DNA of 64,000 nucleotides. Source: Loripinus fragilis (taxonomy: Eukaryota; Mollusca; Bivalvia; Lucinida; Lucinidae). Under the pieces are notes generated by a model. It did not search any database, had not been told where the DNA came from, and saw nothing but the letters and a program-made list of their open reading frames with translations. How positions within the stretch are numbered: the stretch's first letter is position 1; the number at the start of each line of letters is the position of its first letter. The translations under genes were made by a program, and so were the position numbers. Shown here piece after piece: positions 55,846-64,000 of this stretch. The stretch covers positions 82,765,950 through 82,829,949 of the forward strand of contig OZ026518.1 in assembly GCA_964019695.1 (NCBI GenBank), given 5' to 3'.

Positions 55846-58800
55846 CTGAAAACAACATCAAGAGAACAAAATAAATAAGAACAAAAGAAGATCTTATATT
55901 ATATGACTTTTTGGTTACTTTAAAGGCAGCACCTCATGAATGCGTAATTAGGACTGGTCAACCTTAGACATAGGTAAAAGCTGAAAATGAGGCGTGGTTT
56001 TATTCAAAAGTAACTGTATCATCTTGCGCCATTACCTCAGTAAAGACGCAAAACACATTATTTAGTCCTTAAAACACCAGCAAAATAACTGCATCTGAAA
56101 ATGTCTATTTAACATAAGCATAGAGGCAAACATTGTGGACCTAGATCAGACTGCTCCTACAGAGCAGTCTGATCTGGGTCCACACTGTCTATGAGGCTTC
56201 AAATACTTTAGTGGACAACAAAAAACATACTTTTTGTGATTATGTGCTTTAAGGGTTAATAAATGTGAGCTCAGAGTGTATACTGTTAGGATTTTCATGA
56301 AATGCATGCATGTTTGCCCGGCCCAAACAACTTATTATTTCTTCACCAAATTATAAATAGAACCTCACTGATTTCCCTTGTTTAGCAGATGAAATAGCCA
56401 AACCACGCCCAGAAATGAATATTAATGTTACCGCCTTTACAGAGAGCAAAAAGTTCTATAATCTGAGTGCTCATGTTTTATTGAATTTATTAACGAATTG
56501 AGAAAAAGAGATAAAATGCGAGGCTTGCATGCATTTTGTCACTTTTTCGCAACAAGTTTAATAAATTCAATAATACAAGAGCCCGAATGTTAGATTGTAT
56601 TTATTATAAGCCTCTAAAACTACTTTTAAATCATATTTTTGCATGAAAACCGCTAAGATTTTGCAATAAATATGTGATGTAATTACAGAAGTCATTACAT
56701 AAGGTTACCAAAATATGCAAACCACAAGTGGTTTATCCATTTAAATTTATAGCATAAAATCATTCTCAAAAGCGACGTCATATGATAGAAACAGTAAACT
56801 ATAGTTACCTCAATGTCCATGAGATCAAAGTTTGACTTTCAAATAAATATTTTGTATGTGTTGATACTTTATGTCCCAGTAAACAATTTTTTAGTCATGC
56901 TAGGAAGATTCCCTATCTTCCTGGGTTAAACCAGTTCTAAGCAGAGGACAATGTGTCTCGCTCAAGGGTGCAATGCAGTGTCTCCTTGAAGTCTCAAACC
57001 AGTGACCCTTCGATCTCAAGTCTAACACTCTACCATTAAGTACTTACTGTACGTTCAATTAAATAATCTGCTCATCTAGTTCCAATTTTAGACCTATTTG
57101 AGCTTCTATATTTAGCACTATGTATGTGACAATTCATTTTTGTGTGCACGAAGGAAAATACAGTAAAACTTGTGTAAAATGGCCACTCAATAATAGACAA
57201 AACAAAGAGATTAATGACAAATGGTAGCTTAATGAAGGTTGAAAGTATTGCAGAATGCTCCCCTTGGAGCATTCTGCAATACTTTTGACCTGCATTAAGC
57301 GATAATTGGTCTTGAAAACCAATTTTCTGTCTTTTTGAGAATGGCTATTTTACACAGGTTTTACTGTACTCCATTTTACCATTTAGATTAACTTAACTAT
57401 CGATGCCTATATTTGAAATTTTAACTCTTTCCCACTTGCAGTTTTGCTTTGTTTGATTTGATTCTTTATGTCCCATTAACAATCTTTCAGTTATAAAGGG
57501 ACGGGTCTTCCTGGATTGAACCAGTACTAAGCTAGGATTAATGTTCTTGCTCTAGGACACAACGCAGTGACGCCGGTGAGGCTTGACCCGCGGCCTCCCA
57601 CTTACAGTGACATGCATATAACTCTTTGCAGAGGCACTTTTGGGGTCTGCAGATTCTTTTTAACTTTTTCAAAAAAGTCTTCCATGAATATCATCAGTGT
57701 CAAACAGTTTGGAACCAGATCAGGTACAACATTTTGTCAGATCGAATACATGGGTCCAAATATTTGCAAAGGTTATCAACAGATGACATAAGTTAACTCA
57801 TCTTCTGAGTTGCCCATGTTGATTTCTAGAAAAAGCAATGCTGAAATACCTGCTGGTGCAAATAAGAAAAAAATGGGCGTAAATTGCAATTATTTTCTTA
57901 TCCATCATTTTAAACATATGTTTTTAGTGCTCAAAAGAACCGTCGTAATGAGACAGATCTTTTGAGTATCCACAACATGTGTTTTGACTCTTAAATAAGA
58001 AAATACATTTAAGCCAGTGTATGAGATTTCCAACAATGTGGTATGTGCTACCAGCAAAGCCTCAGATCAGCCTGCACATACGCGCAGTCTGATCAGAGTC
58101 TTTGCTTGAATATTATATGAGTGATAAGCTACTGACTGAGCATCATTTGGAGTTTCTAAGTGTCACAGGGTCTAGGTATATCCTAATACACTTCTACTGC
58201 CTTGCAGTAGAAGCCGGCTTTTACAGTGACGTGGTAGAGTGTTTGCCTGTTAATCCAGCGATTCCCGGCTGGGACAGGTAAAATGTTTTCGCTTTACGAC
58301 AATGGCGCCCACCGTAAATAACCTATCCTATGACCATTCTGTGCATAAATATCTCCCTTGGTCTCATTTCACGTGATTTCTGTACCATGAAATTCGGGGA
58401 CAAATTTCAAATTCGAGGGGGTGAATGTCACAGGGTCTAGGTATATCCTAATACACTTCTACTGCCTTGCAGTAGAAGCGGGCTTTTACAGCGACGTGTT
58501 AGAGTGTTTGCCTGTTAATCCAGCGACCTGGGTTCGATTCCCGGCTGGGACAGGTAAAATATTTTCGCTCTACAACATAAGCTTAAAAGGAGGCTGCAGA
58601 GGCTCGTCCGAGTCTACACTTGTCAAAATGTCAAATTGTTGGAAATCTCATGCCGCAGCTCATTTTTTATTTCCTACCTGGGGGCCTGAATTACCTTCAA
58701 CTATCTCTTATCGAGATACCTGGCATGTGCATATATTGGTTGTGTTAACTTACATGCAGTGGACGATCACAGGCTCATCTTTGTAAGTTTTTGGACTTTG

Positions 58801-61800
58801 ATTAACTGCTTCAATCAGTGACATTAGGGCTTTTGTAGACATAGGCAACACATCTGTGTCTGGCCAGGACTCGAACCGATACTGCCGTACTGTCATACTA
58901 TCTTGTCGACTCTGGAAAAAATAAGACAAATATATAGGAGCTACAGCATAACAATAATTAACAAAATCATAGGTTCAGGCCCCCAGATAAGAGTGTGTAT
59001 CTGAAAATTATTATTCTATATCTCAACCAAAACATATGTTGTGGGTCCTCAAAAGAACCGTCTTATTGAGACAGTTCTTTTGAGCACCAAAAACACATGT
59101 TTAAACTGATGGATAAGAAAATAATCACAATTTTACGCATTTTTTTTTCCTTAACTGGCCTTATGTAGGTTTGGTAAGAAAAGACTTGAATCATCCTGGA
59201 AATCTGCCCAATTTGGTCAAGGTAGTGTACTAACTTATATCGAGGATCTAAGGTGAATGCTCATGTTTTATAGAGTTGAGTAAAAGAGATTAAATGTTAG
59301 GCATTGCCAACCATTTTATCGCTTTTCACAAGGTCAATAAATTCTATAATACAGGAGCACAAATGTTAGATTCTATTTATCAGGTGCCTCTAAAAAATTT
59401 TTGTAATTACGTTTTTCCGGTGAAAAAGTCAAGATTTTGCCATATAAATATGATGTGTTGTGGGCATCATTTTGTAAGTTAAATCATAATATTACCAAAA
59501 TATGTAACTCTCTAGTGGTTTACCAATTTTAATACATAGCATTATATAACTCTCACATACCACATCATATGAAATATTTTAACACCTTCACTACTCAAGA
59601 TACCTATTCCAAAACTAATGGTCTAATTACAAAAAGGTTTTCTTGTAATTTGAGAATAGAGATTTTGCAACTTGAGAAATTGTCTATTTAATTTTTTGTT
59701 TGTTTGTTTGATTTGATTCTTTACGCCCTATTAATAATCTTTCAGTTATGTAGGGACGGGTCTTCCTGGGTTGAACCAGTACTAAGCTAGGATTAATGGG
59801 TCTTGCTCAAGGACACAACACAGTGACGCCAGTGAGGTTCTAACCCACAGCCCCTCGGTCTTGAGTCAAGCACTCTACCACTGAGCCTTTGCGCTCCCTT
59901 TGTCCATTTAATGTATAAGAGTTCTTGTTGGTGTTTCAGTCTACTTCGGACAATTTCAAGGGCAAATACTTTACTTAGGACCATTTTTAGGGGCAAAGTT
60001 TTACTGTGGACCATTTCAAAGGCAAATAATGTACTTGGGACCATTTTCAAGGGCAAGTAATTTACTTTGGAACGTTTTCAAGGGCATATTGCTATTAAGA
60101 GTGAGTGAGGACCTTTGAAAAATTCCATTTGACTACCTGATGTGTGTAAAATGTAGTCACAAATAGTGTAGATCTCAGTAGTCAGATCTACAGTCAAACC
60201 TGTCTTAAGCAAGCGGCCAAGGGATAATCCAAAATCGCTTGCTTAAGACAGGTGGCTGCAAAATAGAGGTTCAGGTAAGATGGCCATATGATTGAGGATA
60301 TTCCCATATGAGTTGAAATTATGAAGAATTAGGTCTACACCACCAGTGTAGGGTTCAGTTATTGCATCATAGAAATAAAAAAAAAGATAAATAAAAAACA
60401 AAATGTTATTTTAAAACAAAAGCAATTCCATATTTTTTTTAATCAATGTTTGTCAAAAGAGTTAGCTTTTGGACTTAGAGACTTCTTGTCACTGGTATAC
60501 CCATTTTTTCTAAAGCTAAACCTTGATTTTTGATAAGCAAAGGCATGTTTAATGGACATTGTGCTACTGAACATGAAGAGAAAGTTGTTTGATTTGTAGA
60601 TTTATTCAGGTGTATGAGACTTGGAAAACATGATTCTGTTACTCATTTTTTTTTCTCAAAAGCTATTGCTTGTTTTCTTTCCCCCAGCAAACATTTCATC
60701 TTTGTGTAGTAATGTGCCTCCAGCAAAGAGTATTACTACTTGCATTTAGTTTTTCACACATTTACCGTTAAACATCTGCCACGGTATGGATGAATGAACT
60801 TTGGCAGCGGTAAACGCTTTGATAATGACAATTTATCGGTTGAATGGCTTTGCACTGGTACCCGCATACACAAAAAAACTACAAGTCGTGTTCGTTTAGC
60901 GTATTCAGGTTTTAGGTTACGGACGCCGCTATTTTCTAATCCACATGAGGAAGTTTCTTGAAGCATGTCGTAGTGTTCGATTAGCATAAACACTCGAACT
61001 TTTAAAATTTCAGTTACATTGTGTCTATAGTGGCACACAAACACCCCACCTGTTGCGTCACATAGCCTCAACATAGGGTGGCGGCCGTTATAGAATTTCT
61101 TGTAGGAGACACCACTGCTGGGGAGTTAAATTGCTCCAAGCATTTGACCGGTGCAAAAAAGTTTATCGATAAAATTTAATCAAACAGCCGCAGCGAACCA
61201 TGGAAAATGGCCGTTACGGATTCAATTTCAGCGTTTTGGGGCAAATTTCGCCGACCGCTGGCCGCGTTGGACAGGTGCACGCTTAATAGAGGTGCATTTG
61301 CATTCAAAATCGTTCGGGGGGACCCTGAAGTGGCCGCTTAAGGGAGGGTCACGCTTAATACAGGTGACCGCAACAGCAGGTTTGACTGTAGGTTAACACT
61401 GTTTGATCAGGTTTACCTATCCAAATATGGGCCTTGAAATGAGAGAACCTGTCTTGGGGTTTGCCAACAACAAAGGCGCAGATCAGCCTGCACAATCTGA
61501 TCAGCACCTTTGTTATTGGCTTATTAGAATGCATCATATCTAAACTTGCTACAAGAGAAATTTAAATTTTCTAGCTAGTCTCTGTAGCTGAGCAGGCTGC
61601 TTTAGGTATGATGATCGGAAATCCCCAAAACAGGATCTCACTACGAGGCACATATTCAGGGTAAATATAGCGGTAAATACTTACAGAGGAAGTATAAGCA
61701 GGGTTCCCACAGAAATTCAAAATCACTATTCCATGATTTTCCATGATCAGCAATGTTATATCCATGACTATTTAATTCACAGCCTCCAACCTCCCATTTT

Positions 61801-63574
61801 AGCTGCATCTTCACCACACTGAGCATAAATGTGGAATGCAGCAACAACAGCATGCTTGTAGACCATGCATGCATTTGGAAGTAATTAAAACTTGAAACCA
61901 CCAGTAGCCAGAAAATTAGCTGTCTGACACACAAGTGTCCACCATCTAGTTTTCTGGCTACTGGTGGTTTCATCAAATTATTTCACAAAAATCCATGATT
62001 TTTCCATGATTATTCAGATTTTTTTTCAAATTCCATGATTTTTCCATGCAAAGAACTTTGTTTATAGTGATTTTCCATGTTTTCCATGGTTTCCAGAGCT
62101 TGTGGGAACCCTGTATAAGCCAAATTCATGGTCATAATGGAGTAATGATCATGATTTTCGCAGCTAATCAGTTGTATTTTTAACTACAGGGCCCATATCT
62201 AGGGTAATTATAGCTATAAATACTTTCAGAGGAAGTATAAGCCAGTTTCATGGTCATAATGGAGTAATGATCATGATTTTCACAGCTAATTAGTTGTATT
62301 TTAACTACAGGGCCCATATTTAGGGTAAATATAGCTATAAATACTTACAGAGGAAGTATAAGCCAGTTTAATGGTCATAATGGAGTAATGATCATGACTT
62401 TCACAGCTAATTAGTTGTATTTTACCTACGAGGCCCACCCATATTTAGGGTTAAATATAGCTATAAATACTTACAGAGGAAGTATAAGCCAGTTTCATGG
62501 TCATAATGGAGTAATGATCATGACTTTCACAGCTAATTAGTTGTATTTTAACTACAGGGCCCATATTTAGGGTAAATATAGCGGTAAATACTTACAGAGG
62601 AAGTATAAGCCAGTTTCATGGTCATAATGGAGTAATGATCATGATTTTCGCAGCTAATTAGTTGTATTTTACCTACGAGGCCCACCCATATTTAGGGTAA
62701 ATATAGCGGGTAAATACTTACAGAGGAAGTATAAGCCAGTTTCATGGTCATAATGGAGTAATGATCATGATTTTCACAGCTAATTAGTTGTATTTTACCT
62801 ACGAGGCCCACCCATATTTAGGGTAAATATAGCGGTAAATACTTACAGAGGAAGTATAAGCCAGTTTCATGGTCATAATGGAGTAATGATCATGACTTTC
62901 ACAGCTAATTAGTTGTATTTTAACTATGAGGCCCATATTTAGGGTAAATGTAGCGGTAAATACTTACAGAGGAAGTATAAGCCAGTTTTATGGTCATAAT
63001 GGAGTAATGATCATGATTTTCACAGCTAATCAGTTGTATTTTAACTACGAGGCCTATATTTAGGGTAAATATAGTGGTAAATACTTACAGAGGAAGTATA
63101 AGCCAGTTTCATGGTCATAATGGAGTAATGACCATGATTTTTACAGCTAATTAGTTCTATTTTAACTATGAGGCCCATATTTAGGGTAAATATAGCGGTA
63201 AATACTTACAGAGGAAGTATAAGCCAGTTTCATGGTCATAATGGAGTAATGATCATAATATTCACAGATAATTAGTTGTATTTTAACTATGAGGCCCATG
63301 TTCAGGGTAAATATAGCGGTAAATACTTACAGAGGAAGTATAAGCCAGTTTCATGGTCATAATGGAGTAATGATCATGATTTTCACAGCTAATTAGTTGT
63401 ATTTTGACTATGAGGGCCATATTTAGGGTAAATATAGTGGTAAATACATACAGAGGAAGTATAAGCCAGTTTCATGGTCATAATGGAGTAATGATCATGA
63501 TTTTCACAGCTAATTAGTTGTATTTTGAAGGGTCCATATGTGATGTCTTCAGATGGCCAATATTCTCCAACAGT
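55710..63574 (-). CDS. Receptor-type protein tyrosine phosphatase, partial (3 exons, phosphatase domain)
   Basis: Three minus-strand exons (63452-63574, 58754-58911, 55710-55845) join in phase 0 and 2 into about 139 codons of a PTP catalytic domain. In order: the YWP...YGPF strand region, a VRQYRFESWPD segment holding the WPD-loop aspartate, and the VHC-x5-R signature HCMNGNDRSG with the catalytic Cys and Arg, followed by the helix ending RRRRPQL. The order and the FCAV...Q-x-Q-x-V helix are most like the membrane-distal (D2) domain of receptor PTPs, a family known to be large in molluscs. Many D2 domains have lost catalytic residues; both key motifs look intact here. The 5' exons lie beyond 64000 and the exon carrying the Q-loop and C-terminus was not found. 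Confidence 0.87.
55920..56450. repeat. Possible inverted-repeat element near PTP exon C
   Basis: TTTAAAGGCAGCACCTCATG and ATGAGGCGTGGTTTT on the left are mirrored by AAACCACGCCC...CCGCCTTTACAGAG on the right. A palindromic repeat lies inside at 56128-56192 (CAGACTGCTCCTACAGAGCA). Confidence 0.5.
56455..56790. repeat. Family E copy
   Basis: TGCTCATGTTTTATTGAATT, AAGAGATAAAATGCGAGGC, and CGACGTCATATGATAG at the far end. Confidence 0.75.
56860..57045 (-). mobile_element. SINE family 1, old diverged copy
   Basis: ACTTTATGTCCCAGTAAACA, CTTCCTGGGTTAAACCAG and TCTAACACTCTACCATTAAG are recognisable. Confidence 0.75.
57159..57368. mobile_element. Foldback family C copy
   Basis: The centre is GAATGCTCCCCTTGGAGCAT; ends TACAGTAAAACTTGTG / CACAGGTTTTACTGTA. 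Confidence 0.9.
57443..57596 (-). mobile_element. SINE family 1, 5'-truncated
   Basis: It stops inside the B-box region (ACCCGCGGCCT). Flanks CCCACTTGCAGT and CCCACTTACAGT form a 12-bp duplication with one mismatch. Confidence 0.92.
57690..57795. repeat. Family D inverted repeat copy
   Basis: ACAGTTTGGAACCAGATCAGG...GGGTCCAAATATTTGC, then GGTTATCAACAGATGAC. Confidence 0.75.
57875..58009. mobile_element. MITE family P copy
   Basis: The centre CAAAAGAACCGTCGTAATGA, inverse damaged. Confidence 0.85.
58010..58663 (+). mobile_element. MITE family G copy split by a TRIM
   Basis: It is continuous up to GGAGTTTCTAAG (58160) and resumes TAAGCTTAAAAGGAGGCTG at 58578, exactly the family consensus plus a repeated TAAG. 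Confidence 0.92.
58161..58577 (+). mobile_element. TRIM (miniature LTR retrotransposon) with a tRNA-like sequence in its LTRs
   Basis: The 5' LTR is 58161-58301 and the 3' LTR 58426-58577, both TGTCACAGGGTC...ACA; the 4-bp duplication TAAG lies on both sides. A primer-binding site (TGGCGCCCACCGT, 58303) follows the 5' LTR and a purine tract (GAGGGGGTGAA) precedes the 3' LTR. Only 124 bp lie between the LTRs, so there is no coding capacity. The 3' LTR holds a tRNA-like segment (about 58486-58552) with B-box GGTTCGATTC and a T-arm; the 5' LTR has lost 11 bp including the B-box start. The LTRs also differ by about six substitutions. It lies in the PTP intron between exons B and C. Confidence 0.9.
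58754..58911 (-). CDS. PTP exon B (WPD loop to catalytic Cys)
   Basis: A 158-nt exon, acceptor TTTTTTCCAG, donor CAT|GTAAGT, starting in phase 0 and ending in phase 2. It encodes MTVRQYRFESWPDTDVLP, then a helix, then DEPVIVHCM. W-P-D supplies the general acid in active PTPs, and VHC is the start of the P-loop. Confidence 0.93.
58978..59145. mobile_element. MITE family P copy next to PTP exon B
   Basis: The centre CAAAAGAACCGTCTTATTGA and inverse. It starts CCCCCAGATAAGAGTGTG and ends about 65 nt from exon B, on its acceptor side. Confidence 0.86.
59255..59590. repeat. Family E copy
   Basis: ATGCTCATGTTTTATAGAG, AAAGAGATTAAATGTTAGGC and CTCACATACCACATCATATG. Confidence 0.7.
59697..59899 (-). 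mobile_element. SINE family 1
   Basis: Full length. TTTGTTTGTTTGTTTGATTT tail at the left, head GAGCGCAAAGGCTCAGTGG at the right. Confidence 0.92.
59930..60095. repeat. Short tandem repeat of about 30 bp (GGACCATTTTCAAGGGCAA)
   Basis: Five diverged copies, each GGACCATTTTCAAGGGCAA followed by TAATTTACTT. Confidence 0.85.
60189..61390. mobile_element. 1.2-kb relative of foldback family C
   Basis: The ends are TACAGTCAAACCTGTCTTAA and CAGGTTTGACTGTA, with CTTAAG and GTGGCCGCTTAAG arms as in family C. The interior is unrelated, GC-richer sequence (60780-61300) with a 106-codon minus-strand frame (60754-61074) that resembles no family I know. Confidence 0.75.
61430..61633. repeat. Dispersed repeat copy directly before the exon array
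   Basis: Same family as 21144-21395: GCCAACAACAAAGGCGCAGA, CTAGTCTCTGTAGCTGAGCAGG and CCAAAACAGGATC. Confidence 0.75.
61634..63530 (-). repeat. Tandem array of PTP exon-A end plus 5' splice donor (about 12 units of about 121 bp)
   Basis: Minus-strand units each hold the last 75 nt of exon A (25 codons, including HDHYSIMTMKLAYTSS), the donor, and about 46 nt of intron. The plus-strand landmark GAGGAAGTATAAGCC occurs near 61687, 62228, 62350, 62475, 62597, 62722, 62848, 62969, 63090, 63210, 63331 and 63453. Ten copies carry GTAAGT, the copy at 62228 carries GAAAGT, and the unit inside the real exon carries GTATGT. No convincing acceptor lies inside the unit. A MITE splits the leftmost unit. 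Confidence 0.95.
61700..62112. mobile_element. hAT-like MITE (AGGGTTCCCAC ends) inside the exon array
   Basis: A 413-bp element with inverted termini AGGGTTCCCAC / GTGGGAACCCT and a perfect 8-bp target duplication GTATAAGC (61692-61699 and 62113-62120), the size expected for hAT transposases. It holds an internal hairpin built on CCACCAGTAGCCAG (61898-61972). A related copy lies at 17139-17545. Confidence 0.92.
63452..63574 (-). CDS. PTP exon A (YWP / YGPF region)
   Basis: A 41-codon phase 0-0 exon, acceptor TTTGTTTCAG, encoding TVGEYWPSEDITYGPFKIQ and continuing to KLAYTSS. EYWP and YGP are standard PTP landmarks between the substrate loop and the WPD loop. The donor is TCT|GTATGT. The last 75 nt of the exon plus about 46 nt of intron recur in tandem downstream on the minus strand (61634-63451). 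Confidence 0.9.
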
Positions 63575-63619
63575 CTGAAACAAAGTACAGTAAATGTTCT
63601 AAAATTTGAACAGTAGTAC

Positions 63620-64000
63620 AGGGCTCATACAGGCAAGTTTGAGTAAAATTCAAGGACTTTTCAAGGACTTCTAAAGACTATCCTATAGTTTTCAAGGACT
63701 AAAAATTCATGAAAAATCCTGATTAAAGGGTTAAAATTCCACTTCAGAAATGCTAGACTGAGATAATGGAGAAATTAGTACTTGAAAATTAACATAAAAC
63801 TGTTGTGCTTTTATTTGGTGCAGCATTTGCTGCACCAAATAAAGGCACACTAGTTTTATTCTTATTTAGATCTTTATCAACAGTGTTAATTGCTACAGAA
63901 AATAGAAGAATTCAAGGACTTTTCAAGGCCTTTGCGTGATTTTCCAGTACTTCTCAATGCATATTTAATTTTCAAGGACTTTTCAAGAAAGCACTCTAAA
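63620..64000. mobile_element. MITE family K copy, cut by the window end
   Basis: It starts CAGGGCTCATACAGGCAAGT, with the GGTGCAGCATTTGCTGCACC hairpin at 63820. The far terminus lies beyond 64000. Confidence 0.88.

Noticed and set aside
58486..58552. Functional tRNA-Asn gene
   Set aside because: The block lies inside a repeated LTR with PBS and PPT, and the 5' part does not pair as a proper acceptor stem. It is better read as a tRNA-like part of the TRIM.
60754..61074. A 106-codon minus-strand gene
   Set aside because: It lies within a foldback-type element, matches no family I recognise and has no splice or promoter context; noted only as part of that element.
61634..63451. Array of true duplicated exons giving repeated protein segments
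   Set aside because: The units have donors but no pyrimidine tract and AG acceptor at a frame-keeping position, so they are not complete exons.
61634..63530. CRISPR array
   Set aside because: The unit is a 121-bp tandem repeat without unique spacers, derived from a spliced eukaryotic exon.

Overview
The window is animal genomic DNA: spliced genes with canonical GT-AG introns, AT-rich introns and a very dense, heavily nested repeat load. The repeat types point to a mollusc, most probably a bivalve: tRNA-derived SINEs, many hAT-like MITEs, and pearl/Helentron-like elements that combine internal tandem repeats, an ACGG-type microsatellite and a terminal stem-loop. This assignment is inference from repeat style and protein similarity; no database was searched.

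Only two protein-coding genes can be supported, and both are split into small exons. On the + strand, nine exons (6940-7013, 11352-12641, 14214-14289, 16274-16405, 19384-19479, 21058-21135, 22810-22875, 28237-28415, 30487-30616) join in matching phase into a 706-codon reading frame. It is an ESCO/Eco1-type cohesin acetyltransferase: a long basic disordered N-terminus, a C2H2 zinc finger and a GNAT acetyltransferase domain. On the - strand, three exons (63452-63574, 58754-58911, 55710-55845) encode part of a protein tyrosine phosphatase domain with an intact WPD loop and HC(X)5R signature, most like the second domain of a receptor-type PTP. Its 5' part lies beyond 64000 and its last exon was not found. 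The two genes are convergent (tail to tail), with about 25 kb of repeats between them.

Layout: 1-6063 is a foldback element with long inverted arms, split by a 3-kb hAT-like element. 6132-6769 is a hAT-like MITE. 6940-30616 is the ESCO gene, with introns full of MITEs, SINEs, a 660-bp higher-order tandem repeat and two partial copies of its own exon 2. 30617 to about 31590 is its probable 3' UTR with a SINE inside. 31588-55000 is intergenic repeat sequence, including a LINE 3' end split by three insertions (41750-44999) and several pearl-like elements (34106, 41901, 43621, 48197, 49490, 54540). 55710-63574 is the phosphatase fragment, with a miniature LTR retrotransposon (TRIM) in its last visible intron and an array of about 12 tandem copies of its own exon end plus splice donor in the preceding intron.

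The most unusual items are the tandem exon-plus-donor array (61634-63530), the 417-bp TRIM whose LTRs carry a tRNA-like Pol III promoter (58161-58577), the two partial ESCO exon-2 duplications, and two elements flanked by unusually long direct repeats (13 and 18 bp).
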